In this document: in pieces, positions 53,901 to 64,000 of the stretch | Layout: each line of letters opens with the position of its first letter | Position numbering within the stretch: the first letter of the stretch is position 1 | Assembly (NCBI RefSeq): GCF_018320785.1 | Contig: NC_054869.1 | Location: 17,060,698 to 17,124,697 of the forward strand | DNA: 64,000 nucleotides | DNA from: Cheilinus undulatus | Lineage: Eukaryota > Chordata > Actinopteri > Labriformes > Labridae | Direction of reading: 5' to 3' | The notes under the pieces: generated by a model | Databases searched by the model: none | Told to the model about the DNA's origin: nothing | What the model saw: only the letters and a program-made list of their open reading frames with translations | Position numbers and translations under genes: made by a program

Positions 53901-56900
53901 GACACTAGCATTTTAACTTTTGTATTTATTGTAAAAAATAAATCATGTAGTCACACGTGCTGACTGGGGCTATAATAAACTCTGGGCATACTTCATTTTA
54001 TTGTTTTGCAGCTTGTGGGGCTGCTCTAAGGCGCTGACGGGACTGAACCCAGAGCAGCTCTGGGATCATTATGATGCTGTAATGAATTTTGGTGTAACCA
54101 CTCATTCAAATTCTTCCGAGCAAATCTTACTGATTGTAAACCTACAACTATATTCAGATTTACTGTGCAGGTTTTTAATTTCTTTACTCAGCAAGATGAC
54201 CTGGTATTCACTGTCAAAATCTGTTTTTTAAATCTGTTAAGTCATGAAGACACTACATCTAGATATGTTCCCCTAATTTCCTGTAGATGTATATCATGGT
54301 TAAATCTATTGACCACTGTCCTCTATGCAGGCGCTGTCACGGGCCCAACATGAGCCTGGCTTCTGCGCCTTCTATGAGGAGTGCGGCCGTAACCCGTCCA
54401 TAGGAGATAGCCTTATTCCTCCTAAGGTCCCCTGTCTCGACTACAGCCGTGCTCGTCTCCTCAAAGGAGAACACTATAAGAAACTTAAAGAGGTCTGTAA
54501 ATCCTGCTTCAACTGTAAAAGAAAAGTTGTAAGGCATGGTTGAGAAGGACTCCTTGTAACTCTTTGCTTTGTTATTGAGACAATACATTCCTTTGATAAC
54601 GTTTGGCTATTTGTGGCGTCTTTGTTTATTGTGCCTGTTGTTGCTGCAGGTGTGTCCCATTCTTGACCAAGGTGAGGGCAACACGTACGCCTGCTGCTCC
54701 ACTCAACAGCTGTTATCCCTGAAAACAAGTCTGACCCTGTCCAAGGCAGTGCTGGTCCGCTGTCCCTCCTGTGCAGAGAACTTTGCCCACCTACACTGCA
54801 TCAACACCTGCAGCCCCAACCAGACCCAAACAGTCCAAGTCACTAAGACCATGAATGTCACCAGTCCACTCGGCCAAACAAAAGAGGTGGTCGTAGGTTA
54901 TAAGGCTTACATCACTAGCACCTTTGCTAACGCTTCCTTCCAGTCTTGTCAAAATGTCAGGATCCCTGCCACAGGGGGCTTCGCCATCGCCACCATGTGT
55001 GGTAAGTATGGTGCCAAGCTGTGCAACCCCCAGCGTTGGTACGACTTCCAAGGAGACTCCAGTAATGGCCTGGCTCCTCTGGACATTGACTTCAACCTCA
55101 TAAATGAGGGAGACACTGCTGGACTACCAGAGGGTGTGATTCCTTACAATGGACGTGCTCTGAGATGTAACGAAACCACCCCATCCGGAGCTCAGGCCTG
55201 CTCCTGCCAGGACTGCCAAGAGTCGTGTCCAAAGATGCCAGCTCCTCCAAAGATGCCAGCTCCTCCTTTGTCTCAGGTATCAAAAGTAGCTACTCAGTAC
55301 TTTAGGTACATTTTAGATGGCTTACTTTTTACTCTTACTTGAGTAGATCTATATATTACTGCTTTTACTTCTACTTAAGTATAATTCATCCAAACCAACT
55401 TTACTTTTACTTCAGTACAATAGTTTGGTACTTTTTCCACCTCTGACAATTACAGGGCATCTCAAAGGAACGTCCAATACAGCACTAAAGAAAAATTTAA
55501 AAGAACAAAATTAACACATGACAGATTTAGATATAATGATGTTCTATGTCATCAGTATGATTTATTGTAAAAACATATTTATTGCAGACAGTGGTAGATT
55601 TAGCAGCTTTCTGGCCCTAGGTGAACACACGTATGGGACCCTCCACATCCATTGCATCCCACCTTTTAAATTCTTATTTTTCACAGAAAGTCCTTCTTGT
55701 AACTTGATGTAAAACTAACCAGAAATGACTGTTGAAAATGTTTTTTTTAATATAGAAATGTCCCAGTAGATTTTAAAATGTCTATTTTGAGACTCTAAAT
55801 TGGCATCTGGTAACAACATAATTTCTGGTGGTATGGAATACTAATTTTAATCAAAATGACAATTAACTCAAAGAAAAAAGCTTTCTTTTTTGAAATTTCA
55901 ACCTATTTGGTCATGTTTAATAAAATAAACCTCTCAAAAATATCCAAGTGTATTTATTTGATAATATATTTGCATAGCATTTATTATAAAATGTTTGTAA
56001 AAAATAATAATTTTGATGTTTTTTTAATGAAATTTTACCCCCCAAAAAGATATATAATTCACACAAATACCTATAAATGATAATTTATGATTGGCTTTTA
56101 TGCCACTATAGCAAAACAAGTATTGCTCAGTATTTCACGCTTTTAATGAGTGTGTTTACCCCTTAAAACTCCAAACGGCCTGGTGTAGGAGAAAGGGTTA
56201 AGTAAATCATGTGTTCATGGACCCCTAGCAGGCAATTGCCTACCTTTGCCTAATAGTAAAGTCTGCTTCTGATTTTGTGGTTTTCTATTTTTACTTTGAT
56301 GTGAGAATAAAATTCTACCACTTGACACATAAAAACATCCATTGAAAAATTCTGAGCCAACTGAGCACAGCTGAATAACAGTCGACTGAAGTAGATACAC
56401 CCATAACGACAAAACAAAAAACACATAAAAACTAATTAAACAGTTTAAAAACAGAGAGGTAAGGAAGGTTGTCACATTTCCTGATAATAAAATATTTAAA
56501 TAAAAATATTTTTTCAACAAAACATTTTTAAAGTACTCTTGACACTAGCATTTTAACTTTTGTATTTATTGTAAAAAATAAATCATGTAGTCACACGTGC
56601 TGACTGGGGCTATAATAAACTCTGGGCATACTTCATTTTATTGTTTTGCAGCTTGTGGGGCTGCTCTAAGGCGCTGACGGGACTGAATCCAGAGCAGCTC
56701 TGGGATCATTATGATGCTGTAATGAATTTTGGTGTAACCACTCATTCAAATTCTTCCGAGCAAATCTTACTGATTGTAAACCTACAACTATATTCAGATT
56801 TACTGTGCAGGTTTTTAATTTCTTTACTCAGCAAGATGACCTGGTATTCACTGTCAAAATCTGTTTTTTAAATCTGTTAAGTCATGAAGACACTACATCT

Positions 56901-59900
56901 AGATATGTTCCCCTAATTTCCTGTAGATGTATATCATGGTTAAATCTATTGACCACTGTCCTCTATGCAGGCGCTGTCACGGGCCCAACATGAGCCTGGC
57001 TTCTGCGCCTTCTATGAGGAGTGCGGCCGTAACCCGTCCATAGGAGATAGCCTTATTCCTCCTAAGGTCCCCTGTCTTGACTACAGCCGTGCTCGTCTCC
57101 TCAAAGGAGAACACTATAAGAAACTTAAAGAGGTCTGTAAATCCTGCTTCAACTGTAAAAGAAAAGTTGTAAGGCATGGTTGAGAAGGACTCCTTGTAAC
57201 TCTTTGCTTTGTTATTGAGACAATACATTCCTTTGATAACGTTTGGCTATTTGTGGCGTCTTTGTTTATTGTGCCTGTTGTTGCTGCAGGTGTGTCCCAT
57301 TCTTGACCAAGGTGAGGGCAACACGTACGCCTGCTGCTCCACTCAACAGCTGTCATCCCTGAAAACAAGTCTGACCCTGTCCAAGGCAGTGCTGGTCCGC
57401 TGTCCCTCCTGTGCAGAGAACTTTGCCCACCTACACTGCATCAACACCTGCAGCCCCAACCAGACCCAAACAGTCCAAGTCACTAAGACCATGAACGTCA
57501 CCAGTCCACTCGGCCAAACAAAAGAGGCGGTCGTAGGTTATAAGGCTTACATCACTAGCACCTTTGCTAACACTGCCTTCCAGTCTTGTCAAAATGTCAG
57601 GATCCCTGCCACAGGGGGCTTCGCCATCGCCACCATGTGTGGTAGGTATGGTGCCAAGCTGTGCAACCCCCAGCACTGGTACGACTTCCAAGGAGACTCC
57701 AGTAATGGCCTGGCTCCTCTGGACATTGACTTCAACCTCATAAATGAGGGGGACACTGCTGGACTACCAGAAGGTGTGATTCCTTACAATGGACGTGCTC
57801 TGAGATGTAACGAAACCACCCCATCCGGAGCTCAGGCCTGCTCCTGCCAGGACTGCCAAGAGTCGTGTCCAAAGATGCCAGCTCCTCCTTCCCCTCCATT
57901 GCCCTTCAGACTGATGGGAACGGATGGCTTCCTCGTGATCTGTATAATCTTACTCTGTCTCTTGGTTTTTGCCTTCCTTCTCTACCTTTTAGTAGCTTAC
58001 TTGACAAAGTCCGAGAGAAGAAAGTACAAAGACACAGGAAAGAAAAAGGAGAAAGGCAAAGACCAGAACAGTAATGAAGTGCCTCAGCAGCCCATCGATC
58101 CATCAGAGGTGACATGTGCTGACAAGAACAGCCTGGCAGCCCAAGCTTTCCTAAGCTTACAGTTCCAACGCTGGGGAACTCTCATGGCCACTTATCCCCT
58201 CTGGGTTAGTTGTACTAAGTCATGTTTTAAGTGTTTTTCGCCTTGGTTAATAAGATACTGAATGTTTCATTTGCTGAAATTATCTTTATTCAAGGTGCTC
58301 CTGGTGTCAGCAGTATTAGTGGCTGTTTTTGCTGCTGGTCTCAAGTCCATTGAGCTTACTACAGACCCTGTTGAGTTGTGGTCTGCTCCCAACAGCCGCG
58401 CCCGCCAGGAGAAAGAATTCCATGACAAGCACTTTGAACCCTTCTTTAGGACGAACCAGTTAATCCTGACAGCACCCAGCAGAAAGGGTCACATTTATGA
58501 CTCTCTACTGTTTGGACCACAGAACTTTAGTGGGCTTATTTCCAAAGACCTTGTCATTGAGCTGCTGCAGCTCCAGGAACGAATTCAGGTAAGGACTCCA
58601 GGACTGGTGCTGGAAGTTGTCTGCTTGCAAACATTTGACTTTAATCCCATTAATTGTTCCTTTTATGGCTTTTTCAGAAAATTGAGTTCTGGTCTGAGGA
58701 TCTGAACCGCACAGCAACTCTTAAAGATGTGTGTTATGCACCACTGAACCCATCAAACCCCTCTCTGACGGACTGTGCAACCAACAGTCTGCCACAGTAC
58801 TTCCAGAACAGTCTGGATAACATCAATGCCAAGGTTAACATGACAGAGCTGGGAGTGACCAAAGAAGTGGACTGGAGGGACCATTTAATCTACTGTCTCA
58901 AGTAAGAATTCATCAAATGAAATTTAAAACCAAACTGCTGATTGATTTAACTGGGACCTTAACCTAACCATTTTTTCTCTATCTCATCTCAAGTTCTCCC
59001 CTGTCCTTCAAGGACATAACTGATCTTGATATGAGCTGCATGGCTGATTACGGAGCACCTGTCTTTCCTTATCTGGCTGTTGGAGGCTATGAAAGTGAGT
59101 GACTTTTGTAAAATCAATCATCTTGATCGTATCATTGATCAACACGATCAAGAAGTGAAGACTCATTTTACTCATCACATCTCTCATTTTCCTAGATGAC
59201 GACTTCACCAATGCCGAGGCTTTCATCATGACCTTTTCCCTCAACAACTATCCCAGAAACAGCGTCAAGTTCAAAGTGGCAATGCAATGGGAGACAGAGT
59301 TTCTTAAAATTGTCCAGGACTACCAGAAAGACCCTGCCTGCAACTTCACCTTTGCGTACATGGCAGAGGTACGATTAAATCTGCTTCCGTCCTTTTGGCA
59401 TTGTGTTTTCTCTTGTCCATTCACTTCACTCTAATCCCTGTTTCCTCTCTGGTCTTCACCCCTATCTATAGCGGTCTCTAGAGGATGAGATTAATCGGAC
59501 AACAGCAGAGGATATCCCCATCTTTATGATCAGCTATGCCGTCATCTTTGTTTACATCGCTGTGGCACTGGGGGAGTATTCTTCATGGAAACGTTTACTG
59601 GTAAGACTTCACAGAGCAATGTCTACCTTTGTTGTAATACTCAGCTACTTAAGTGAGAATAAAGCCTGGTATACAATGTGTGATTTTGAGCTGTCCCAGG
59701 CGAAAGATTAAAACTTTTGGCAACATCTTTCTCAGGGCTCTAAAACCGCACTATAAGACAAGTTGACAGCTGTTTTTGTGGTCCAAACATAGCCAAAGAT
59801 AGAATTCTGACAGTGCCAGAAACTTAGGATGACCATCTCACAATGTGACTGCTGCTACAGACTTTGTTGACTAACAAACCAATAGGGATGCAAGAATTGA

Positions 59901-62413
59901 CATAACGATAAATGAGACGCTGGCGCCAACAAACAAGTTAGCATTAGAATGGAGACAAAGCTAAAAACGCAAAAGTTTGTGGGAGACCAACAAGGTGAAA
60001 AATCTTGATCTCAGATGTTTTTCTAACATATGAATGCTACATTTACAACAGCTTTTTTGTTGCTTTGCTTCATTATTTACCACAGCACTGGTGGTGTAGA
60101 TGGATGATGCACATGCCAGCGATTCAGTGGTGTAAAGCGTGAGTTGTCATCGTACAGTCTGCACACAGCAAACTTGATGTCGTATGAGATTCATGTTGCA
60201 CGGTGTAGCATGCCAGAAACTCATAAGACTGCTAAAAATGCACAGTCTGTAGGAGGCTTTAGATTCAACTTGCCAACAATCACTGCATGAATGAATCAAG
60301 GTTATGATAGTTTTGGAATTTTCATTAGTTTTCATTTTTATTTAGTTTTTACCTTTGTTTTAGATTTCAGTTTAGTTTTCAGTTATTTTTTTCCTGCTGG
60401 TTTCTTGGTTTAGTTTTGTTTTGATTTTGAAAAAATACTTCATTTTTGTTTAGTCTTTATTAGTTTTAGTGTTAGTTTTAGTTTTGGGGGGAATATGGGA
60501 CACCTGTCAAGGGCCAGACCCAAAGGGGTTCTTCACTTTTCATTTTATTTATTCAATTTTTATGTTTGTATACAACTCAAGACCTAAAATTTACCATTGT
60601 GTGAAGTTTTCTGCGATCAAATCAGGCCACTTCACTCTCTCTCTGGGCCTGGGTGTTCATGTCAGACAGTGTACTGCTGCCAAAGACTAAAACTAAGGGG
60701 ATTTTTTTCTCTGATTTTATTTCATTTTGGTTTTATCACCACAGAATTTAGTTTTAGTTAGTTTTCATTTTTCTCATAAAGCTCAGTTTTTATTTAGTTT
60801 CAGTTAACTAAAATGATTTTTAACTTTTAGTTTTTTTTTTAATTATAATAACCTTGGAATAAACCATACTTTAGCACAGATATCAGCGTACCTCTGAGGA
60901 TTTAGTCCTACTCATTTTATCGGTTTACATTTTATCTGCTCAATCATGTGGGTATGTCAATATTGTTGCTGTTTGAATAAGGCTTTAAGAGCTGTTGTGC
61001 ACGATCACAGCCACCCAGATGCTTAAATGCAGATGCTAAGTCTTGTTTACCATTAAAAAAAGAGATCTTTGCATTGCTTGTCTGGGATACAGTATGCCTT
61101 CACCAAGACAGTAAAGTTGTTGAAGCAGTACTTATCACATATATGATAAGGATAAAGCACTGTAGTGGGGCTGTGTCAGCTGTATAGGGCTTATCTTTAT
61201 GTCAGAGCTCATGGGTTTATTAGCCATGAAGTTATACAGCACAGAAGACATGATACAGTTAAAGATATGGGTTTTCAAGAAAAAGTTCACTGAGTTGAAT
61301 GCAAATCTGGATTTTTTTTCTTTGTGTCATAAAGGTGGACTCCAAGTTCCTAGTGGGTTTGGGTGGGATCTTGGTGGTCGGCTGTTCTGTCCTGGCCTCT
61401 ATGGGTTTCTACTCCTGGATTGGTATCCCCTCCTCGCTGGTCATCCTGCAGGTAGTGCCATTCCTGGTGCTTGCTGTTGGAGCCGACAACATCTTCATCT
61501 TCGTGCTGGAGTACCAGGTGGGGATATATGTGCATTTCAGGAATCAACAGTTAGCTGGTACTCAAGCTTTGTGTACCATTTTCATCGATGACACCCTACT
61601 TTTCCTCACTAACAGAGAGATGTACGGAGACCCGGAGAGAAGAGAGAGCAGCAGATTGGCCGGGTCCTTGGAAGTGTAGCCCCCAGCATGCTCTTGTGCA
61701 GTCTATCTGAGGCAGTCTGTTTCTTTCTAGGTAGGTAATTTTGAATTCTTCTATGGCAATATTGGCTTGGCTTGACCACAGTGCAATTCTGTCCACATTC
61801 AGTGTTTAACAGGGACCATCAGGTTTCTGTTTAATGTGTTTATCTTTATGTCTCTGTTCTGTGACCTCAGGGGGCCTGTCCACCATGCCAGCGGTGAAGT
61901 CCTTTGCACTGTATGCTGCTATGGCCGTGCTCATGGACTTCATCCTACAGATGACAGCATTCGTGGCACTGCTGTCCCTGGATGCCCGCCGCCAAGACAA
62001 CAACCGCTGTGAACTGTTGTGCTGTGTTAAAGTGTCAAAACAGCGTCCAAACAAGCCAAATGAGGGCTTCCTGCTACCTTTCATGAGGAAATACTACGCT
62101 CCTGTCCTACTGCACAGAGTCACCAGATTCATAGTGGTAAAGCTATCAATTCTCTAGCCATACAATAAATTAATTCTGTTATATATTGGTATTTTAAGCC
62201 TATATATCTGGCCTGATCAGAGATTTTTTTAAATTAAACTCTAGCCTCTTGTGTGCCTTCAATGTAAAATCAAAGGTTATTAGCTGGGTGTTAATAGGAT
62301 TTGTGTTGCTGTGTTCTCATCAGATGCTGGTTTTCATCTTTATGCTCTGTGGATCATTATTCCTCATGTTTAATGTCACTGTGGGTCTGGATCAGGAGCT
62401 GGCCATGCCAAAG
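50924..62413 (+). CDS. npc1l1: NPC1-like intracellular cholesterol transporter 1, 5' part, with duplicated N-terminal-domain exons
   Basis: Polytopic membrane protein that takes up sterol at the intestinal brush border. Exons: 50924-50965 (signal peptide [14 protein letters not shown]), copy-1 exons 54331-54492 and 54650-55276 (candidate donor), copy-2 exons 56971-57132 and 57290-58204, then 58295-58588, 58678-58901, 58994-59094, 59196-59368, 59472-59600, 61335-61517, 61616-61730, 61871-62136, 62324-62413. All junctions keep frame. Without copy 1 the visible part is 898 aa; with it, 1161 aa; human is about 1350, so the last third lies beyond the window. Seen in order: Cys-rich sterol-binding N-terminal domain, Pro-rich linker, a membrane helix ([20 protein letters not shown]), the [15 protein letters not shown] segment, the luminal loop with CYAPLNP and DYGAPVFP, and the sterol-sensing domain ([20 protein letters not shown], then [12 protein letters not shown]). 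[11 protein letters not shown] and [10 protein letters not shown] identify NPC1L1 rather than NPC1. Confidence 0.9.
52284..52810. mobile_element. hAT MITE with intact 8-bp target duplication (npc1l1 intron 1)
   Basis: Starts CAGGGGTGGAAAGTAAC and ends TACTTTTTCCACCTCTG, an inverted pair. Flanked by ACAATTAC on both sides (52276-52283 and 52811-52818). 527 bp, no transposase. A truncated second copy at 55277-55445 arose by the segmental duplication below. Confidence 0.9.
52637..55248 (+). repeat. npc1l1: Tandem duplication of npc1l1 exons 2-3, copy 1
   Basis: Direct repeat of 55272-57888 at an offset of about 2635-2640 bp. It starts inside the hAT MITE and ends in exon 3 just before the first transmembrane segment. 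It carries exon 2 (54331-54492) and the first two thirds of exon 3. Both are open, with no stop or splice-site loss. Exon 2 protein is identical to copy 2; exon 3 differs at six residues. Confidence 0.95.
55272..57888 (+). repeat. npc1l1: Tandem duplication of npc1l1 exons 2-3, copy 2
   Basis: Downstream copy, continuous with the full exon 3 (to 58204) and the rest of the gene. It begins with the 3' part of the hAT MITE. Relative to copy 1: about 2% divergence with indels over the first 760 bp, about 0.3% over the next 1240 bp, and 1.6% in exon 3. Confidence 0.95.
60297..60856. mobile_element. Non-autonomous element with CAAGGTTAT inverted ends (npc1l1 intron)
   Basis: Opens CAAGGTTATGATAGTTTT and closes AATTATAATAACCTTGG. 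The interior is a TTTAGTTTTAGTT-rich sequence typical of a fish MITE family. It lies in the 1.7-kb intron between 59600 and 61335. Confidence 0.65.
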
Positions 62414-64000
62414 GTCAGTATGCTTTTGTATCTTCATACTTGCAAAAGAGAGTCTTCTTTTGTTGATGGACTAATGAACACATTAAAAGCAGGATACTTT
62501 AAGAACAGAGTATGAGAATGTAAAAAGAAGTCACAAGAGAGTATTGCAGTATTTTTGAATGCAATTATACAGCATTGTATACAGTCTTTATGTCAATAAT
62601 TTCAACTAGGTTAACCTGGATGTTACTTTGAAGGAAAAAATCAGGAGAGCAGCCAGCTACCAGCCTTAAAATGAGGAACATTAAGCACCTTGTGAAGAAT
62701 TCAGGTTTCCCAAATAAAGCGCATTGTCCTACAGACTCTGAAAAAAAGCACAGCTGTGTGTACTTTGGCCACTGGCCCAAGATGTTAATTCTCATAATTA
62801 AATCCCCTTTTTTGTTCAAACATAAAAAATTTTTCTAGATACCAAGGCTTTATTCTTTTACAGCTTTATTCTTGTAACATCACACCTCCAACCCCATAGT
62901 GCTTTGACTCTATTCCTTTATGAATTCAGCCACATAATCCTACAGTTAAGTAAGAAATACTTACGTCATACATTTTATCATTTTACTGCCAAATGGATAT
63001 ACAGTTTTACTTAGCGAAGAAAGCTCTGCTAAAAGGATGCTCCCTGGGTTTGTCAAGCAGCATACTTTGACTTTCCAGGTAGTGCACAGTTAGAAACCCC
63101 CATATGGATAGATACATTTATGATAATGCATATTGAAAATAATAAGAAAAGTTCAAAAGCAATTAATTAATCCATAGTACCATGAATCTAAATATGAAGG
63201 TGTAACAAGCTTTATGCTATAAAGGAGGAGGTTAAGCTTTGCCAGCAGCAGCAGCCTGATACGTCAGCATTAATGCAAGCAGGGATTACTTAGAATCACG
63301 TAATATTTAAATACACCACTGTTTTGAAAGAAAAAGCTGTGATTGGCTGTGGGAGCTGGGAGGCAATAGTTAAGATCAGCTTTCTGTCAGCTCTGTGTCC
63401 TGCATGAACCAATGCGAGGCTTCAAGTTTATTCCCTTGCACTATTTTATTCCCTTGGACTATTTTCTTGTGAGGTTATGACTGTATTCTCTTAGTACTGC
63501 CACTTTAGCCTTTAATATTAGCACTATATCCTCATGATATATTATTCACTTGCAACATTATAAATTATGTAATTCAATTATCTTAAAACAAGTGATGTCA
63601 GTTTTTAAGAAAAATATTCTAATTGGTTATAGGCTTGTAATTATGTAATCAAAATTAATCACATATGTTGATGATTTAAGAAAGATTGCATTACTGGTGG
63701 ATTTAATAATAACCGTAATAAAACAATCATAAAAACAGGCTTCTAGGATGGTTTTAATCTGTGGATTTTATCAAGAAAATCCTAAAATTAAGAGCACAGA
63801 GAATATTTATGTGTTCCAATCAAAGTTACTCTAATTGTAACTCATAAATAGGTCAGCTGTTTTATGGCAACAGACACTGTGATTAATGATTAATAAACAT
63901 ACACTTCTAAATCATATTTTTCGCCACCTGTGATTAATTAACTGAAAATTTTGACAGCCACTGACAACTTAAGTCTTGTAATATTGAGACTTTATTCTTC
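62414..64000. other. npc1l1 intron running off the window
   Basis: No further npc1l1 exon is found after the LAMPK codons at 62413, although the family continues with a long luminal loop. So this intron exceeds 1.58 kb, or the gene is broken here. Repetitive TTTATTC/CTTATTC-rich DNA and a copy of the 45855 repeat (63684-63775) are present. Confidence 0.5.

Noticed and set aside
54001-54060. Exon-like sequence after TTTTGCAG at 54004-54011 in both npc1l1 copies
   Set aside because: The phase-0 frame from exon 1 meets TAA after five codons (LVGLL), and exon 1 joins cleanly to 54331 or 56971, so this is probably intron.

Overview
The window looks like a gene-sparse but complete-gene-bearing stretch of a ray-finned fish (teleost, probably percomorph) chromosome. 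The evidence is vertebrate genes with short GT-AG exons, AT-rich introns, and transposon families typical of fish: Tc1-like elements, hAT MITEs with 8-bp target duplications, a tRNA-derived SINE with a TAAAGGCATAAA-type tail, and L1-type LINE relics. The gene set aebp1, pold2 and npc1l1 also clusters on human chromosome 7p13, where AEBP1 and POLD2 are convergent neighbours exactly as here.

Layout. 105-349: last coding exon of an unidentified plus-strand gene, followed by a long possible 3' UTR. 4-11 kb: intergenic DNA with two decayed Tc1-like elements. 11108-30310: a complete 22-exon aebp1 (ACLP) gene, about 1248 aa, secreted, with a Lys-rich region, a tandem YW-acidic repeat, a discoidin domain, a catalytically dead metallocarboxypeptidase domain carrying a GYDH repeat loop, and a basic/Thr-rich tail. 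31002-35792 (minus): complete 10-coding-exon pold2, about 471 aa. 36516-37820: an intact, intronless nono-family (DBHS) ORF, head to head with pold2 across a CpG-type promoter with E2F, NRF1 and TCTCGCGAGA motifs. 38-50.6 kb: transposon-rich intergenic DNA (hAT with nested L1 relic, tandem transposon-derived repeat, a 2.4-kb inverted-repeat element). 50924-62413: the 5' two thirds of npc1l1, whose last exons lie beyond the window.

The most unusual feature is in npc1l1. A 2.6-kb segment carrying exons 2 and 3 (the whole N-terminal sterol-binding domain) is tandemly duplicated. The junction creates an in-frame, phase-0 candidate 5' splice site, so the locus could encode an NPC1L1 with two N-terminal domains, a normal one by skipping, or a soluble single-domain product by read-through. 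The left breakpoint lies inside a hAT MITE. Copy-to-copy divergence is uneven, as gene conversion would produce.

Exon boundaries were set by reading GT-AG sites and checking reading phase through whole genes: aebp1 sums to 3747 nt and pold2 to 1416 nt, both open throughout. Family assignments come from recognising the translated sequence; no database search was run.
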